The notes beneath the pieces are model-generated. The model was not told where the DNA came from. It saw only the letters and a list, made by a program, of their open reading frames with translations, and did not search any database. The position numbers and the translations under genes were made by a program. Shown here one piece after another: positions 15,071 to 23,203 of a stretch of 25,437 nt of DNA. The DNA is from Myxococcales bacterium (lineage in GTDB: Bacteria; Myxococcota; Polyangia; Polyangiales; Polyangiaceae). The stretch spans positions 1 through 25,437 of the forward strand of contig JAGQIY010000636.1 of assembly GCA_020430865.1 (NCBI GenBank), given 5' to 3'. Position 1 is the stretch's first letter; the number at the start of each line of letters is the position of its first letter.

Positions 15071-15381
15071 CAACGTCTCCTAGAGGGATTCGCGCTCGGT
15101 CGGCGCGACAAGAGCAACTCGTGCCCACCTTGGGGAACCACCCGATCGAATTGCGGACCGGTGATCCGCGATGGGCCTCGAACCGCGTGCCCGGGCACTG
15201 CGCCCGAGCGTACAAGACCCCAGCCGCGAAACCCAAAGCAATTGGCAACCTTCGGGGCACTTTGCTGCGGAATAAACTTGAAGGGTTTCGGTCAGTTTCC
15301 AGGCATCGAAGGCTGGTCGCCCAGAGCCCTGCGTTTGGTCTCGCCCGCGCGGCAGCGGACGCCCGGCGGAGCGCGGTTCGA
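15071..15381. other. 311-bp intergenic stretch, no gene seen
   Basis: Between the TonB/AgmX-type gene start and the rsmD stop. Open frames here are short and show no family-like content. On the minus strand a weak promoter-like pair, TTGGGT (15231-15236) and TACGCT (15207-15212) with an 18-bp spacer, could serve the TonB/AgmX-type gene, which has a good Shine-Dalgarno. A small GCGGA/TCCGC hairpin lies near 15153-15169. Nothing else stands out. Confidence 0.5.
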
Positions 15382-15966
15382 CTAGGGCGCCATCGTGGTG
15401 TCGGTTGACGGTCGTGGCGCGAACCAGCTTAACCCCGAGTCTCCCCAGACGCGTCGCTGACCGGGAACGAGCTGGCTCGGGGGGGCCGAACGAAGGGGTC
15501 GGTCGCCTCGGTGACCAATCACGACTATCGCCTTGGAGTTCAGCAGCTCTCGGTCCAGGAGCTCGCCCAGCGTCTCTGCGACGCGCTCGGCGATGGGCCA
15601 CGGTGGATCGCAAAGCACCAGGTCGAACGGCGCCTGGCGCAATAGCGCCTTCCGGGCGCGCTCCACCCTGAGGGGGAGCAGCGTGGCGCGCTCGCTGACT
15701 CGCAGCGTCTCGAGGTTGTGGCGGATGGCGTCCAAGGCGCCACGATCCGGGTCCACGAAGCTGGCGTGTCGCGCGCCGCGACTCAGCGCTTCGATGCCCA
15801 GCGCGCCGCTACCCGCGCACAGATCGGCGACGTTCGACCCGCTTATATCCCCGAGGATATCGAACAGGGCTTCGCGAACTCGAGCTGCGGTGGGCCGTGT
15901 CGTGAGCCCTGCAGGCGTCCGCAGCGGCCGCCCGCGGAACTCACCCCCGATGATCCGTACGCTCAG
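15382..15966 (-). CDS. rsmD: 16S rRNA (guanine(966)-N2)-methyltransferase RsmD, CTG start
   Basis: Methylates G966 of 16S rRNA in the 30S subunit using SAM. The full protein (194 aa) only appears if translation begins at the CTG at 15966; there is no ATG, GTG or TTG between the preceding in-frame stop and the conserved start RIIGGEFRGRPL. Present: N-terminal R-I-I-G-G, RPTAARVREALFDIL, SAM motif I DLCAGSGALGIEALSRGA (about 48-65), acidic FVDPDRGA, and the catalytic DPPW (about 120-123; usually DPPF or DPPY). A Shine-Dalgarno AAGGAG (15974-15979) lies 7 nt before the CTG, which decides the start. A GTG-initiated 124-aa fragment would lack the SAM motif. The gene follows the PEGA-like gene on the same strand by 48 bp. 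Confidence 0.88.
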   Translation of the reverse strand: MSVRIIGGEFRGRPLRTPAGLTTRPTAARVREALFDILGDISGSNVADLCAGSGALGIEALSRGARHASFVDPDRGALDAIRHNLETLRVSERATLLPLRVERARKALLRQAPFDLVLCDPPWPIAERVAETLGELLDRELLNSKAIVVIGHRGDRPLRSAPPSQLVPGQRRVWGDSGLSWFAPRPSTDTTMAP

Positions 15967-15989
15967 GCGAGAACTCCTTGCTTGGACAT
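15963..15989 (-). other. Eight-codon upstream ORF overlapping the rsmD CTG start
   Basis: ATG at 15989 opens a frame of eight codons (MSKQGVLA) whose TGA stop at 15963-15965 overlaps the rsmD CTG by two bases. The rsmD Shine-Dalgarno lies inside it. It may couple initiation at the CTG, or be chance. Confidence 0.3.
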
Positions 15990-16014
15990 GGTCGATGACG
16001 GTCCCTGCCTCGCC

Positions 16015-17172
16015 TCAGAAGCTGAGGGTCACGCGGAAGCGCCCACCGCGGGGTCCAACGGCGGTGTCGAAGCGCGGTGCGTAGGATGCCGTATGGGGCT
16101 CGTCGTCTGCGGTCAGGAACAGATAGGCACCCACGCCACCAATCACCGCGCCCGCGCCCGCAAACACGAACTGAAGCGTCTGGAAGGTGCTCGCGCTGGA
16201 GCACTGGTCGGAGATCTCGCTGGGATCCGGCGCGCCCACGAAGGTCTTGCCGGCGTCCGCAGAGTCACACACGTCTTCGCCTTCACTCACCGAGTTGCGG
16301 TAGCGATCGAAGCCGTCGTCGTTGTTGATGGAGTTGACCTTGATTGCCGAGTAGACGGCGCCGACCAACAGCGCCGCGCCGACACCCATTCCGGCTATAC
16401 CAATCACCTTCTTGGTGTTCATCGGCTTGCCAGTGTCGAAGCCCACTTCACCCCCGCCGTCGACCGCGGCCGCGGTACCGCGCATGGCGATCTCCAGCTC
16501 GGCGCTCTGGCCCTGCACGACCGTTATGTCTCGGCTCTCGTCGCCGAACCCGGGAGCGCGAAGCACGATCGTGTGCTCGCCACCGGGCAGCGTCAGCTCC
16601 GCGCGCCCGCTGACGAAGCTCGTTGGGGCGGCGCCGTCCACGCTCACCGTCTTTGCTTGCTTGGACACGATGACCAGTTTCCCTGGGGCAGTACCCACGA
16701 GATCGGCGAAGGCCACCTCTGCGATCTGCAACAGCGTCTCGTCGGACGCGTCGGAGAGGTTCTCGGAGTACTTGACCTGAGTCTCCTTGCCGCCTTCGCC
16801 GTCGTAGAGATGCAGCGTGCCGACGACGTCCTTGCCCTGCTTCTCCAGCGAGCCCCACACGAAGTGCTTCGACTTCACTCGCTCCGAGATCTTCTGTAGG
16901 CACGCTTCATCGGGCGTCGTCTTGCACCCGAGCGCCGCCGTGAGCACCTCCAGGGAGAAGTCGCCCTTGCCGAGCGTCCAACCGCCGGAGCGATCGACAG
17001 CCCGCTTCAGAGCGATGCTCAGCGCCTCTGCTTGTTCGTAGGCGGTGTCGCTGTAGAGCGTCAGCACCTGCACGAGTTGCTTCTCAGCCTTCGACTGGGC
17101 GAGGGCGCTATGAGACGACAACAGCGTCAGCGTGAAGACAAGGCAGGCAAGGGCTCGAGCTAGAACACGCAT
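16015..17172 (-). CDS. Secreted/membrane PEGA-like protein
   Basis: A 385-residue protein with a Sec signal peptide (MRVLARALACLVFTLTLLSSHSALAQ, probable cleavage after ALA). After a helical, TPR-like N-terminal part there is a domain around residues 160-240 (GKLVIVSKQAKTVSVDG, then LPGGEHTIVLRAPGF) that resembles the PEGA domain, a beta-sandwich found in envelope proteins of deltaproteobacteria. Two TM helices follow (VIGIAGMGVGAALLVGAVYSA and FVFAGAGAVIGGVGAYLFL) flanking a loop with three Cys, and the protein ends FRVTLSF. The ATG at 17172 is chosen from the signal peptide; the open frame begins 31 codons upstream. Function unknown, envelope-associated. It lies 68 bp downstream of the FAD oxidoreductase. 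Confidence 0.84.
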   Translation of the reverse strand: MRVLARALACLVFTLTLLSSHSALAQSKAEKQLVQVLTLYSDTAYEQAEALSIALKRAVDRSGGWTLGKGDFSLEVLTAALGCKTTPDEACLQKISERVKSKHFVWGSLEKQGKDVVGTLHLYDGEGGKETQVKYSENLSDASDETLLQIAEVAFADLVGTAPGKLVIVSKQAKTVSVDGAAPTSFVSGRAELTLPGGEHTIVLRAPGFGDESRDITVVQGQSAELEIAMRGTAAAVDGGGEVGFDTGKPMNTKKVIGIAGMGVGAALLVGAVYSAIKVNSINNDDGFDRYRNSVSEGEDVCDSADAGKTFVGAPDPSEISDQCSSASTFQTLQFVFAGAGAVIGGVGAYLFLTADDEPHTASYAPRFDTAVGPRGGRFRVTLSF

Positions 17173-17240
17173 TTTCTCGACATTTACCCCGCCGCCGGGC
17201 GAGTGACGAGGGGTAATCTCGTCGCTCCCGTGGGCGCCCG

Positions 17241-18827
17241 CTAGGTCGTCTCGATCTTGCTCCACATCTGGCGTCGCATCTTCTGCCGTGTGCGATCCTT
17301 GCGCGTGATCGCACGGACCGCTCCCCAGGCGGCGAGCAGGGAGCCCTCCTGGCCCAGAGCGGGGAGCACGGTCCGACCCACCAGATAGGTTCCAGGGATC
17401 GGTCCACGAATCGGCTCACCTCCCAGCTCGAGGAAGCCGGGTGTGTCCACTGACCACAGGTACTCCATGGGTTCGGGCCCCGCGACGCCGCCGGGTAGGT
17501 GAATCCGGTCAATCTCGTGTCGGCGTCGATTGCGCATTTCCCAGAGTGGGAGGCCATCGTGCGGGGAGTCCACGACCAGCGCGTGCTCCTCGGCGAAGGG
17601 GAGGTGGGTGCGGAGCGTCGAGAGCACCGCTTCGCGCGCCTCGAGCAGGGTGAGCGAGCCCCGGCTTGGCAGGATGGTCTCCGCGGTCAACACCTCGAGT
17701 GGCTCCGTGTCCCGCTGGAGCTCGCGATTGAAGCGCGGCCCTCGTTGAAGGTGAACCACGGGGCGTCGGGGGTTCTTTGGTCCAGCTTGCTCTCGAGAGT
17801 TGCCTTGCGGAAGCAGAAAGGACTCCGTCGGAAGCTGCTTGGGGAGCGCCCGCGACGGAACGCACAGGGTGACGACGAAGCGGCCCGCGTTGACGCTGAG
17901 TCTGGGCCAGTCCTTGCGCGCGCGGCTGGTGATGCCCTCGCCACCAGCCAGGTCGGCCACCGCCTCTCCCGACAGATCGCTGACCACGGAGCCGGTGCCG
18001 ACTGGTTCCTCTTCGCCGTCTTCGAGCACGCCGACCACCTGGCCCCGACGCACCACCAGCTCTTGGGCGCGTTGCCCCAGCCTGTACTCGCCGCCGTGCG
18101 CGCGGATGCGATCCAGGAAGAAGCTCTCGAGCTCGCTCTCGCCGCCCGGCAGCGCGTGCACGCCGCGAGTCCAGGCGCCATGGAGCCTCGCGAGCGCAAG
18201 TGGGGGGAGCTGCTCGCCCGGCACTGCCAGGTCGGTCGCGAACCCCGCAGGAATCGTCGTTACCTCACGGTAGGCGTGGCCGGTAGGGAACTTCGCGAGC
18301 AGATCTTGCGCGGTCTCCCCCGACACCAGCGGTAGGTCCCGCACCACCCGGTTGGTCTCGAAGCGCTCCCAGAAGGTGCCCGGAGGCCAGACCGCATCGC
18401 GCTCGAAGGCAGCGTCGATGGCGGCGTTGTACTCGGAGAAGTTGGCGTAGAGTTCGTCCACGAGCTGGCGCACTTCCGGGAACTCGCGCTCGATCTCCCG
18501 GGCGAAGAGCTCGGACTCTGGGGGGATCTCGACGGTACGCTCGGGTGACAAGACCGCGAACATCGGATCGAGCTGCCTCGTCCTGCGCTTGAACGTGGTG
18601 GCCTGCGCGAGTTCTTGCAGGATCCGCAGCCACACCGGAGAGGCGGCTGCGAGCAGGGTGAACGTGCGGCGACGCAGGGGAAAGCCCTCGAAGTCGTAGG
18701 TCGCAGGCTTGCTGCCCTGTCCGAGGATCAACACGCGGAAGTCGCGCCTCGCGAGCAGCGCTGCGGTCGCCAGGCAGCCAATGGAGCGGCCGAGCACGAC
18801 CACGTCGTAGTAGCGGGTCGGCGTCAC
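17241..18827 (-). CDS. CrtI/phytoene desaturase-like FAD oxidoreductase, substrate unknown
   Basis: A 528-residue flavoprotein-like protein with an N-terminal dinucleotide-binding strand-turn-helix (DVVVLGRSIGCLATAALLARR) and the glutamate-position replaced in LILGQG; a C-terminal VGRTVLPALGQEGSLLAAWGA corresponds to the FAD-binding end of amine oxidase/CrtI-type enzymes. The Gly-rich loop reads G-R-S-I-G-C, with Ser at the second Gly position. Overall size and layout fit carotenoid desaturase/isomerase-like or NAD(P)-binding FAD oxidoreductases, but no carotenoid genes are nearby and the substrate is unknown. Its ATG at 18827 overlaps the TGA of purN (ATGA), so it is translationally coupled to a purine gene. 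Confidence 0.85.
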   Translation of the reverse strand: MTPTRYYDVVVLGRSIGCLATAALLARRDFRVLILGQGSKPATYDFEGFPLRRRTFTLLAAASPVWLRILQELAQATTFKRRTRQLDPMFAVLSPERTVEIPPESELFAREIEREFPEVRQLVDELYANFSEYNAAIDAAFERDAVWPPGTFWERFETNRVVRDLPLVSGETAQDLLAKFPTGHAYREVTTIPAGFATDLAVPGEQLPPLALARLHGAWTRGVHALPGGESELESFFLDRIRAHGGEYRLGQRAQELVVRRGQVVGVLEDGEEEPVGTGSVVSDLSGEAVADLAGGEGITSRARKDWPRLSVNAGRFVVTLCVPSRALPKQLPTESFLLPQGNSREQAGPKNPRRPVVHLQRGPRFNRELQRDTEPLEVLTAETILPSRGSLTLLEAREAVLSTLRTHLPFAEEHALVVDSPHDGLPLWEMRNRRRHEIDRIHLPGGVAGPEPMEYLWSVDTPGFLELGGEPIRGPIPGTYLVGRTVLPALGQEGSLLAAWGAVRAITRKDRTRQKMRRQMWSKIETT

Positions 18828-19444
18828 GAAAAACGCACCCTCCGCCGACCGTCGCTGGCCGCGTCGAGCTCCACGCCACCCTGAGCGATGCGCTGCAGCA
18901 CCTCGACCAACAGCGCGTGCTCCTGCTCCAGAAGCCGCGCTTCGAGGCTCTCCAGCGTCTCGCCCGGTGCTACCGAGATGGCGCGCTGATCGATGATCGG
19001 CCCGGTGTCAGTGCCGTGATCGACGAAGTGAACCGTGCAACCCGTCACCCGCACTCCATACTCGAGGGCCTGCGCCTGTGCACGCACGCCAGGAAAGGCT
19101 GGCAGGAGCGATGGGTGCACGTTGACGATTCGGTCGCGGAACGACTCGACGAAGTGCGGCGTCAGGAGACGCATGAACCCGGCCAGCACCACCCAATCCA
19201 CCCCAGCGCTGCGCAGGTTCTCGACCAGCTCGCGATCGAACGCCTCACGGCTGGGGAACCGTTCGTGATCCAGCACCCGTGTCGGCACACCAGCGGACTC
19301 TGCGCGCTCCAGCGCAGGCGCGTTGGGCCGATTGGAGAGCACCAGACGTACGTCGACGTCGAGCCTGCCGCCTCTGCGTGCATCGAGGATGGCCTGCAGG
19401 TTCGAACCTCGGCCAGACACCAGTACCCCGACTCGCAGCGTCAT
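18824..19444 (-). CDS. purN: Phosphoribosylglycinamide formyltransferase 1
   Basis: Transfers a formyl group from 10-formyltetrahydrofolate to GAR, step 3 of IMP synthesis. At 206 aa it is close to the E. coli enzyme (212 aa). VSGRGSN (9-15) binds the GAR phosphate. The catalytic residues are N108 and H110 (IVNVHPSLLPAF) and D146 (HGTDTGPI), aligning with N106, H108 and D144 of E. coli PurN. The ATG at 19444 is chosen because the upstream frame adds 21 non-homologous residues and because this ATG overlaps the purM TGA by 4 bp (ATGA). The same arrangement couples it to the downstream FAD oxidoreductase. Confidence 0.96.
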   Translation of the reverse strand: MTLRVGVLVSGRGSNLQAILDARRGGRLDVDVRLVLSNRPNAPALERAESAGVPTRVLDHERFPSREAFDRELVENLRSAGVDWVVLAGFMRLLTPHFVESFRDRIVNVHPSLLPAFPGVRAQAQALEYGVRVTGCTVHFVDHGTDTGPIIDQRAISVAPGETLESLEARLLEQEHALLVEVLQRIAQGGVELDAASDGRRRVRFS

Positions 19445-20484
19445 GACTCCAGGACTTCGACGCTGGGTTCGCGGTCGCCCTCCACCTCCACTCGCCCGAG
19501 TCGCCACGCTCGTTCCCCTGCGGATTCGAGCGTCGAGAGCGCGAGGTCAGCAGCACCTTCATCCACGACGGCGACCATACCGATGCCCAGGTTGAAGGTC
19601 TTGCGCATCTCGTCCTCGTCCACCGGGCCTCCCCGCTGGATCAGGTCGAAGAGCGCGTGTCGCTCGTGATCGAGACGCACCTTGGCGACGCTGCCCTCGG
19701 GGAGGATACGGGGCAGGTTGCCGACCAGGCCTCCACCCGTGACGTGACACAGCGCGTGCAGCGCACCGTCCAGCTTCTCGTTCAGCGCTCGCACCGAGCG
19801 GGCGTAGATGCGCGTCGGGGTCAGGAGCGCTTCGCCAAGCAGCACGCCCAGCTCGGGGATCTCTTCGCCGAGCTTCAGGCCCATCTCCTCTTCCAGCACG
19901 CGGCGCGCGAGTGAGTAGCCGTTGGAATGAATCCCCGAGGAAGCGATGGCGATAAGCGCGTCCCCGTGCTTTACCCGGCGGGCGCCGAGCACCTTCGACG
20001 CGGAGACGACCCCGACGGCGAAGCCAGCCAGATCGTACTCGCCGGGCGGATACATGCTCGGGAGTTCCGCCGTCTCACCGCCGATCAGCGCGCGCCCGGC
20101 GAGCTTGCAGCCATGCGCGATGCCGCTGACCACCTGTTCGGCGACGTCGACTTCGAGCTTGCCACAGCCGAAGTAGTCGAGGAAATACAGCGGGCGGGCG
20201 CCAGTGGTGATCACGTCGTTCACGCACATCGCCACGAGGTCCTGGCCCACGGTGTCGTGCTTGTGGGTTGCGAAGGCGAGCTTCAGCTTGGTGCCCACTC
20301 CGTCTGTACCGCTGACCAGCAGCGGGTCCTGGATGTCGGCGGGCAAGCGCACCATGCCCGCGAAGCCGCCGACGTCGTCCACGACCTCGGGGATACGCGT
20401 GGCGAGCGCCAGCGGCTTGATGCGGCGAACCAGCTCGTCCCCAGCTTCGATGTCCACGCCGCTCTGCTTGTAGGTGACGCTCAT
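19441..20484 (-). CDS. purM: Phosphoribosylformylglycinamidine cyclo-ligase (AIR synthetase)
   Basis: ATP-dependent ring closure of FGAM to AIR, step 5 of IMP synthesis. 347 residues (E. coli 345). Motifs: SGTDGVGTKLKLAF, MCVNDVITTGARPLYFLDYF, GGETAELPSMYPPGEYDLAGF, SSGIHSNGYSLAR and HVTGGGLVGNLPRILP. The ATG at 20484 (MSVTYKQSGVDI) is preferred because the homologous region begins there and GGAG lies about 9 nt upstream; an ATG five codons earlier has no such site. It is 37 bp downstream of thiO and overlaps purN by 4 bp, so purM-purN-oxidoreductase is likely one transcript. Confidence 0.96.
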   Translation of the reverse strand: MSVTYKQSGVDIEAGDELVRRIKPLALATRIPEVVDDVGGFAGMVRLPADIQDPLLVSGTDGVGTKLKLAFATHKHDTVGQDLVAMCVNDVITTGARPLYFLDYFGCGKLEVDVAEQVVSGIAHGCKLAGRALIGGETAELPSMYPPGEYDLAGFAVGVVSASKVLGARRVKHGDALIAIASSGIHSNGYSLARRVLEEEMGLKLGEEIPELGVLLGEALLTPTRIYARSVRALNEKLDGALHALCHVTGGGLVGNLPRILPEGSVAKVRLDHERHALFDLIQRGGPVDEDEMRKTFNLGIGMVAVVDEGAADLALSTLESAGERAWRLGRVEVEGDREPSVEVLES

Positions 20485-20521
20485 GTTCGTAGGCTCCATT
20501 GGCAGGAGGTGTCTGTCCCGG

Positions 20522-21643
20522 TCAGGATTGCACGGCCACGCGCCGTGCGGAGAAGGCTGCGATGTTCGCACGCGGCTCTTGGCCCAGCACGCAGCGAGTC
20601 ACGATTTCCGCGGTGATTGGCGCGAGCAAGATCCCGTTGCGGTAATGCCCGGTGGCTAGCACCAAGCCGTCCACCGCGCAGTCTCCGAGGATCGGCCAGT
20701 GGTCGGGAGTGTAGGGACGGAAGTTCGACCAGCTGTCGCTGAGCTCCGCGTCGGCGAGCGCTGGGCAGAGGTCGATGGCCGCGTCGAGTAGCTCGCGCAC
20801 TGCCTTGGCAGTGACCCGCTTCTCGTAGCCGACGAACTCGAGGGTCGACCCCACCAGCACCCGCCCGTCGTCCCGAGGCACCAAATAGCAACGCGGCCCA
20901 AAGACGATGCGGGTCAGGGGCGGCGTGCGACACGTCAGCTCGAGTACCTGGCCGCGCGCGGGGACGATGCTGGGGCGCGGCAGGGGTACACCTGGGATCA
21001 GCGTCGACCAGCTACCCGCTGCGAGCACCACCCGCTCCGCCGCGAGCCGTGTGCCCCCCTCGAGGACCACGCCGCGCACCCGTTGACTCGTGTCGTCGAT
21101 GTCCAGCGCTTGGACATAGCTACCGCTGCGAAACGTCGCGCCGGCGCTCTGCGCCGCGAGCTGCAATGCGCGGAACAGCTTGCGCGGGTCGACTCGTGAA
21201 TCCTCAGGGAAATCGACCGCGCCCGCGAGGGACTGACTCAGCCTGGGCTCGAGCGTGCGCAGGGCGCGCTTGCCCAGAAACGCAGCGCCCAGGTGTCGCC
21301 TCTGCCAGCCGAACTGTCGCTTGAGCTGATCCAGGCGCTCCTTTCCGAAGGCGACGCGCATGGTGCCGCTCGGGCGCAGCTCGATGTCGATACCCGTGGC
21401 CCTGGCGAGCCCCTTCGCCCAGGCCGGGTACAGCGAGCGGCTCTGCAGGCACAGCTCCGTCATCGCGTCGAGCTCGTGAGACTCCACCTGTCCCCCGAGG
21501 ATCCCCGCCGCGGCGCTCGAGGCTTCGGCCCCAGGGATGCTGCGCTCCAGCACGACCACGGAGCAACCGCGCTTGGCGAGTTGCCACGCCGACGCGCAGC
21601 CCATGAGGCCGCCGCCGACTATGAGAACACTCGGTCGGGCCAT
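20522..21643 (-). CDS. thiO: Glycine oxidase ThiO
   Basis: FAD-dependent oxidation of glycine to dehydroglycine (iminoacetate), the nitrogen donor for the thiazole of thiamine in aerobes. 373 residues of the D-amino-acid oxidase family: Rossmann GGGLMG at 10-15, VVVLERSIPGAEASSAAAGIL near 28-48 as in ThiO, PARGQVLEL, and the C-terminal signature ATGHYRNGILLAP. No thiS, thiG, thiE or other thi gene is visible in the window, so the thiazole partners must lie elsewhere. It begins with ATG at 21643 (MARPSVLIVGGG). The 72-bp gap to the upstream two-TM gene is short enough for read-through. Confidence 0.9.
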   Translation of the reverse strand: MARPSVLIVGGGLMGCASAWQLAKRGCSVVVLERSIPGAEASSAAAGILGGQVESHELDAMTELCLQSRSLYPAWAKGLARATGIDIELRPSGTMRVAFGKERLDQLKRQFGWQRRHLGAAFLGKRALRTLEPRLSQSLAGAVDFPEDSRVDPRKLFRALQLAAQSAGATFRSGSYVQALDIDDTSQRVRGVVLEGGTRLAAERVVLAAGSWSTLIPGVPLPRPSIVPARGQVLELTCRTPPLTRIVFGPRCYLVPRDDGRVLVGSTLEFVGYEKRVTAKAVRELLDAAIDLCPALADAELSDSWSNFRPYTPDHWPILGDCAVDGLVLATGHYRNGILLAPITAEIVTRCVLGQEPRANIAAFSARRVAVQS

Positions 21644-21715
21644 TGCGGCGGTTGGTGTGCCCGAAAGCGGCGGCGATTTCGAGGGACAAATGCGCGCGCC
21701 GAGCGCCGAGGCGCC

Positions 21716-22369
21716 TCAGGCAGAATCCCTTGCCGGCCGCCACAGGCGGTAGAGGCCGAACGCGTTGAAGCCCGCGAAGGCCACGAAGAGCAGCGTCAGG
21801 CCCACGGCCCAGCGGGATCCACCGGGCGCGTGCCCATCCATCAGCAGCCAGGCGTCCCTGGGCATCGTGCCCCCACTGGAGGCGACGGCGCGGTCGAGAT
21901 CGTCGTGGCTCAGTCCCGAGCGCTCGATGGGAACCAAGCGACCAACGAAGGACGAAGGGGGTACGAAGTGCGGGCCCTCGAGGCCCTCGGGCACTCGCAC
22001 CTCGACCCAGATGCGGTCGTTACCCGCGACGTGGGCCAGGCGATAGGAGTCGCTCTCGAGTGGCCGCGAGTAGCGGACGGCGCTGTCGCTGGCCAGCAGC
22101 GCCTCTCCACGCACGTACTGGTTCGCGAGCTGCGGACTCAGCTGAACGTCCGTCAGGTACCCAAGGTCCCGTGGGGCGCCAGTCACCATCGCGTAGGCTG
22201 CCTGACCGCGCAGCGCGTAAGCCATGACCAGGGAGAGCACCAGCGTCACGCTCATCGTGACGAGGGTGAGCCGTCGGCCCGGCCGCCGCGGTTCGGGCAG
22301 CGCCTCCAGATCGGGATCCCTCGAGAGTCCGAGCTCGAGCCCCGTTGATACCGTTTCCTCTGCGCTCAC
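21716..22369 (-). CDS. Two-TM membrane protein, function unknown
   Basis: About 217 residues if the GTG at 22369 is the start. One TM helix lies near residues 43-65 (RLTLVTMSVTLVLSLVMAYALRG) and one near the C-terminus (WAVGLTLLFVAFAGFNAFGLY). Between them is an extracytoplasmic domain of about 110 residues (containing VWVEVRVPEG-like strands, SFVGRLVPIER and RDAWLLMDG). The TM-loop-TM layout is like SURF1 and some cytochrome-assembly proteins, but I see no motif to justify that name. The frame is open far upstream without plausible content; the GTG was chosen because upstream sequence is antisense to the region before the zinc-ribbon gene. It has no Shine-Dalgarno, so the ATG at about 22255 is an alternative. 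Confidence 0.65.
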   Translation of the reverse strand: MSAEETVSTGLELGLSRDPDLEALPEPRRPGRRLTLVTMSVTLVLSLVMAYALRGQAAYAMVTGAPRDLGYLTDVQLSPQLANQYVRGEALLASDSAVRYSRPLESDSYRLAHVAGNDRIWVEVRVPEGLEGPHFVPPSSFVGRLVPIERSGLSHDDLDRAVASSGGTMPRDAWLLMDGHAPGGSRWAVGLTLLFVAFAGFNAFGLYRLWRPARDSA

Positions 22370-22557
22370 GTGTGCTTCGCTCAGTCTAAACCATTCCACG
22401 AGCCTGCGAAGCGCGGCGGTGCTGGAGAAGCGAGCGCCAAGCCAGAGGGCCGGGGAACGTTGGTGTGGGTCGCTCGGACAACCGGTCGCCCGCGGAGTTC
22501 CTGGACTTACGTATGCGCGTGTTTCGGCCGTTCGTCGGTGCTTTCCAGGCCACGAGA

Positions 22558-22586
22558 TTGGATTGCGAGGTGCTCTAGGATAGGCT
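22558..22586 (+). promoter_or_regulatory. Candidate promoter for the zinc-ribbon gene
   Basis: TTGGAT (22558-22563), a 17-bp spacer and TAGGCT (22581-22586), placing a start near 22593, about 20 nt before the ATG at 22613, just upstream of GAGGAGGG. Only moderate matches. Confidence 0.33.
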
Positions 22587-22612
22587 CTCAATCCGACCCG
22601 TCGAGGAGGGAC

Positions 22613-23149
22613 ATGGCTCAGCCGAAGCACATCATCTGCCCGTCCTGTGGCTTCAAGAACGCCACTCCGCTGCCCAACAACCGCTGTGTTTCCTGCGGAG
22701 CGAAGATCGAGGACATCAAGCGCACGCTCTCCCGTCAGGAAGAGCTCGAGCGGCGCTATCAGCAAGAGGGCTTCAGCCTGATGTGGTTTGGGGTCTCGCT
22801 GGTGATCATGGGCGTGTTGACGGCGGCGCTCGTCGTCGGGCTGCCCATCGTGGTGCCGATGCTGGACTTCGAGGGCTCCGCCGGCATGGTCGTGGCGATC
22901 CCGGTTTGGTTCGTGGGTGGCATGCTGGTTGGACTCATCTCTCCAGGAAAGACCTTCATCGAGCCCGTGGTGGCGGCGTTCCTGATCGCGATGCCGACAG
23001 CGTTTCTGCTGTTCGGGAACCAGACGGTGAAGACCATGCCCGCGTTCATGTACGCGTTGATGAGCGCGGTCGGTGTGCTCTTCACCCTGATCGGCGCGTA
23101 CATCGGCGAGCGAATCCAGATGGGGCCGCCCCCCAAGGTCGCGGAGTAG
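22613..23149 (+). CDS. Zinc-ribbon membrane protein with about four TM segments
   Basis: A 178-residue protein. The N-terminal zinc ribbon has C9-x2-C12 and C25-x2-C28 (ICPSCGF ... RCVSCGA), and a charged helical stretch (KRTLSRQEELERRYQQEG). Then come four hydrophobic segments (about 55-80, 88-110, 115-135 and 140-165) containing GLISPGKTFIEP, and a short cytoplasmic-like tail (GERIQMGPPPKVAE). The function is unknown. The ATG at 22613 has a strong Shine-Dalgarno (GAGGAGGG, 4-6 nt upstream), which settles the start; the frame extends 81 codons further upstream without it. It is divergent from the two-TM gene and in the same frame as the following lipoprotein, separated by a TAG stop. Confidence 0.85.
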   Translation: MAQPKHIICPSCGFKNATPLPNNRCVSCGAKIEDIKRTLSRQEELERRYQQEGFSLMWFGVSLVIMGVLTAALVVGLPIVVPMLDFEGSAGMVVAIPVWFVGGMLVGLISPGKTFIEPVVAAFLIAMPTAFLLFGNQTVKTMPAFMYALMSAVGVLFTLIGAYIGERIQMGPPPKVAE

Positions 23150-23203
23150 ACGATTTCGACCTCCGCCTTCCAGGCGCTGCCAACTCCTCGGGCTGGCAGC
23201 GTC

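Noticed and set aside
15178..15184. T-arm-like GGTTCGA on the minus strand, possible tRNA
   Set aside because: No matching acceptor or T-stem pairing and no anticodon arm around it.
15718..16899. 393-aa plus-strand frame
   Set aside because: Antisense to the PEGA-like gene and rsmD.
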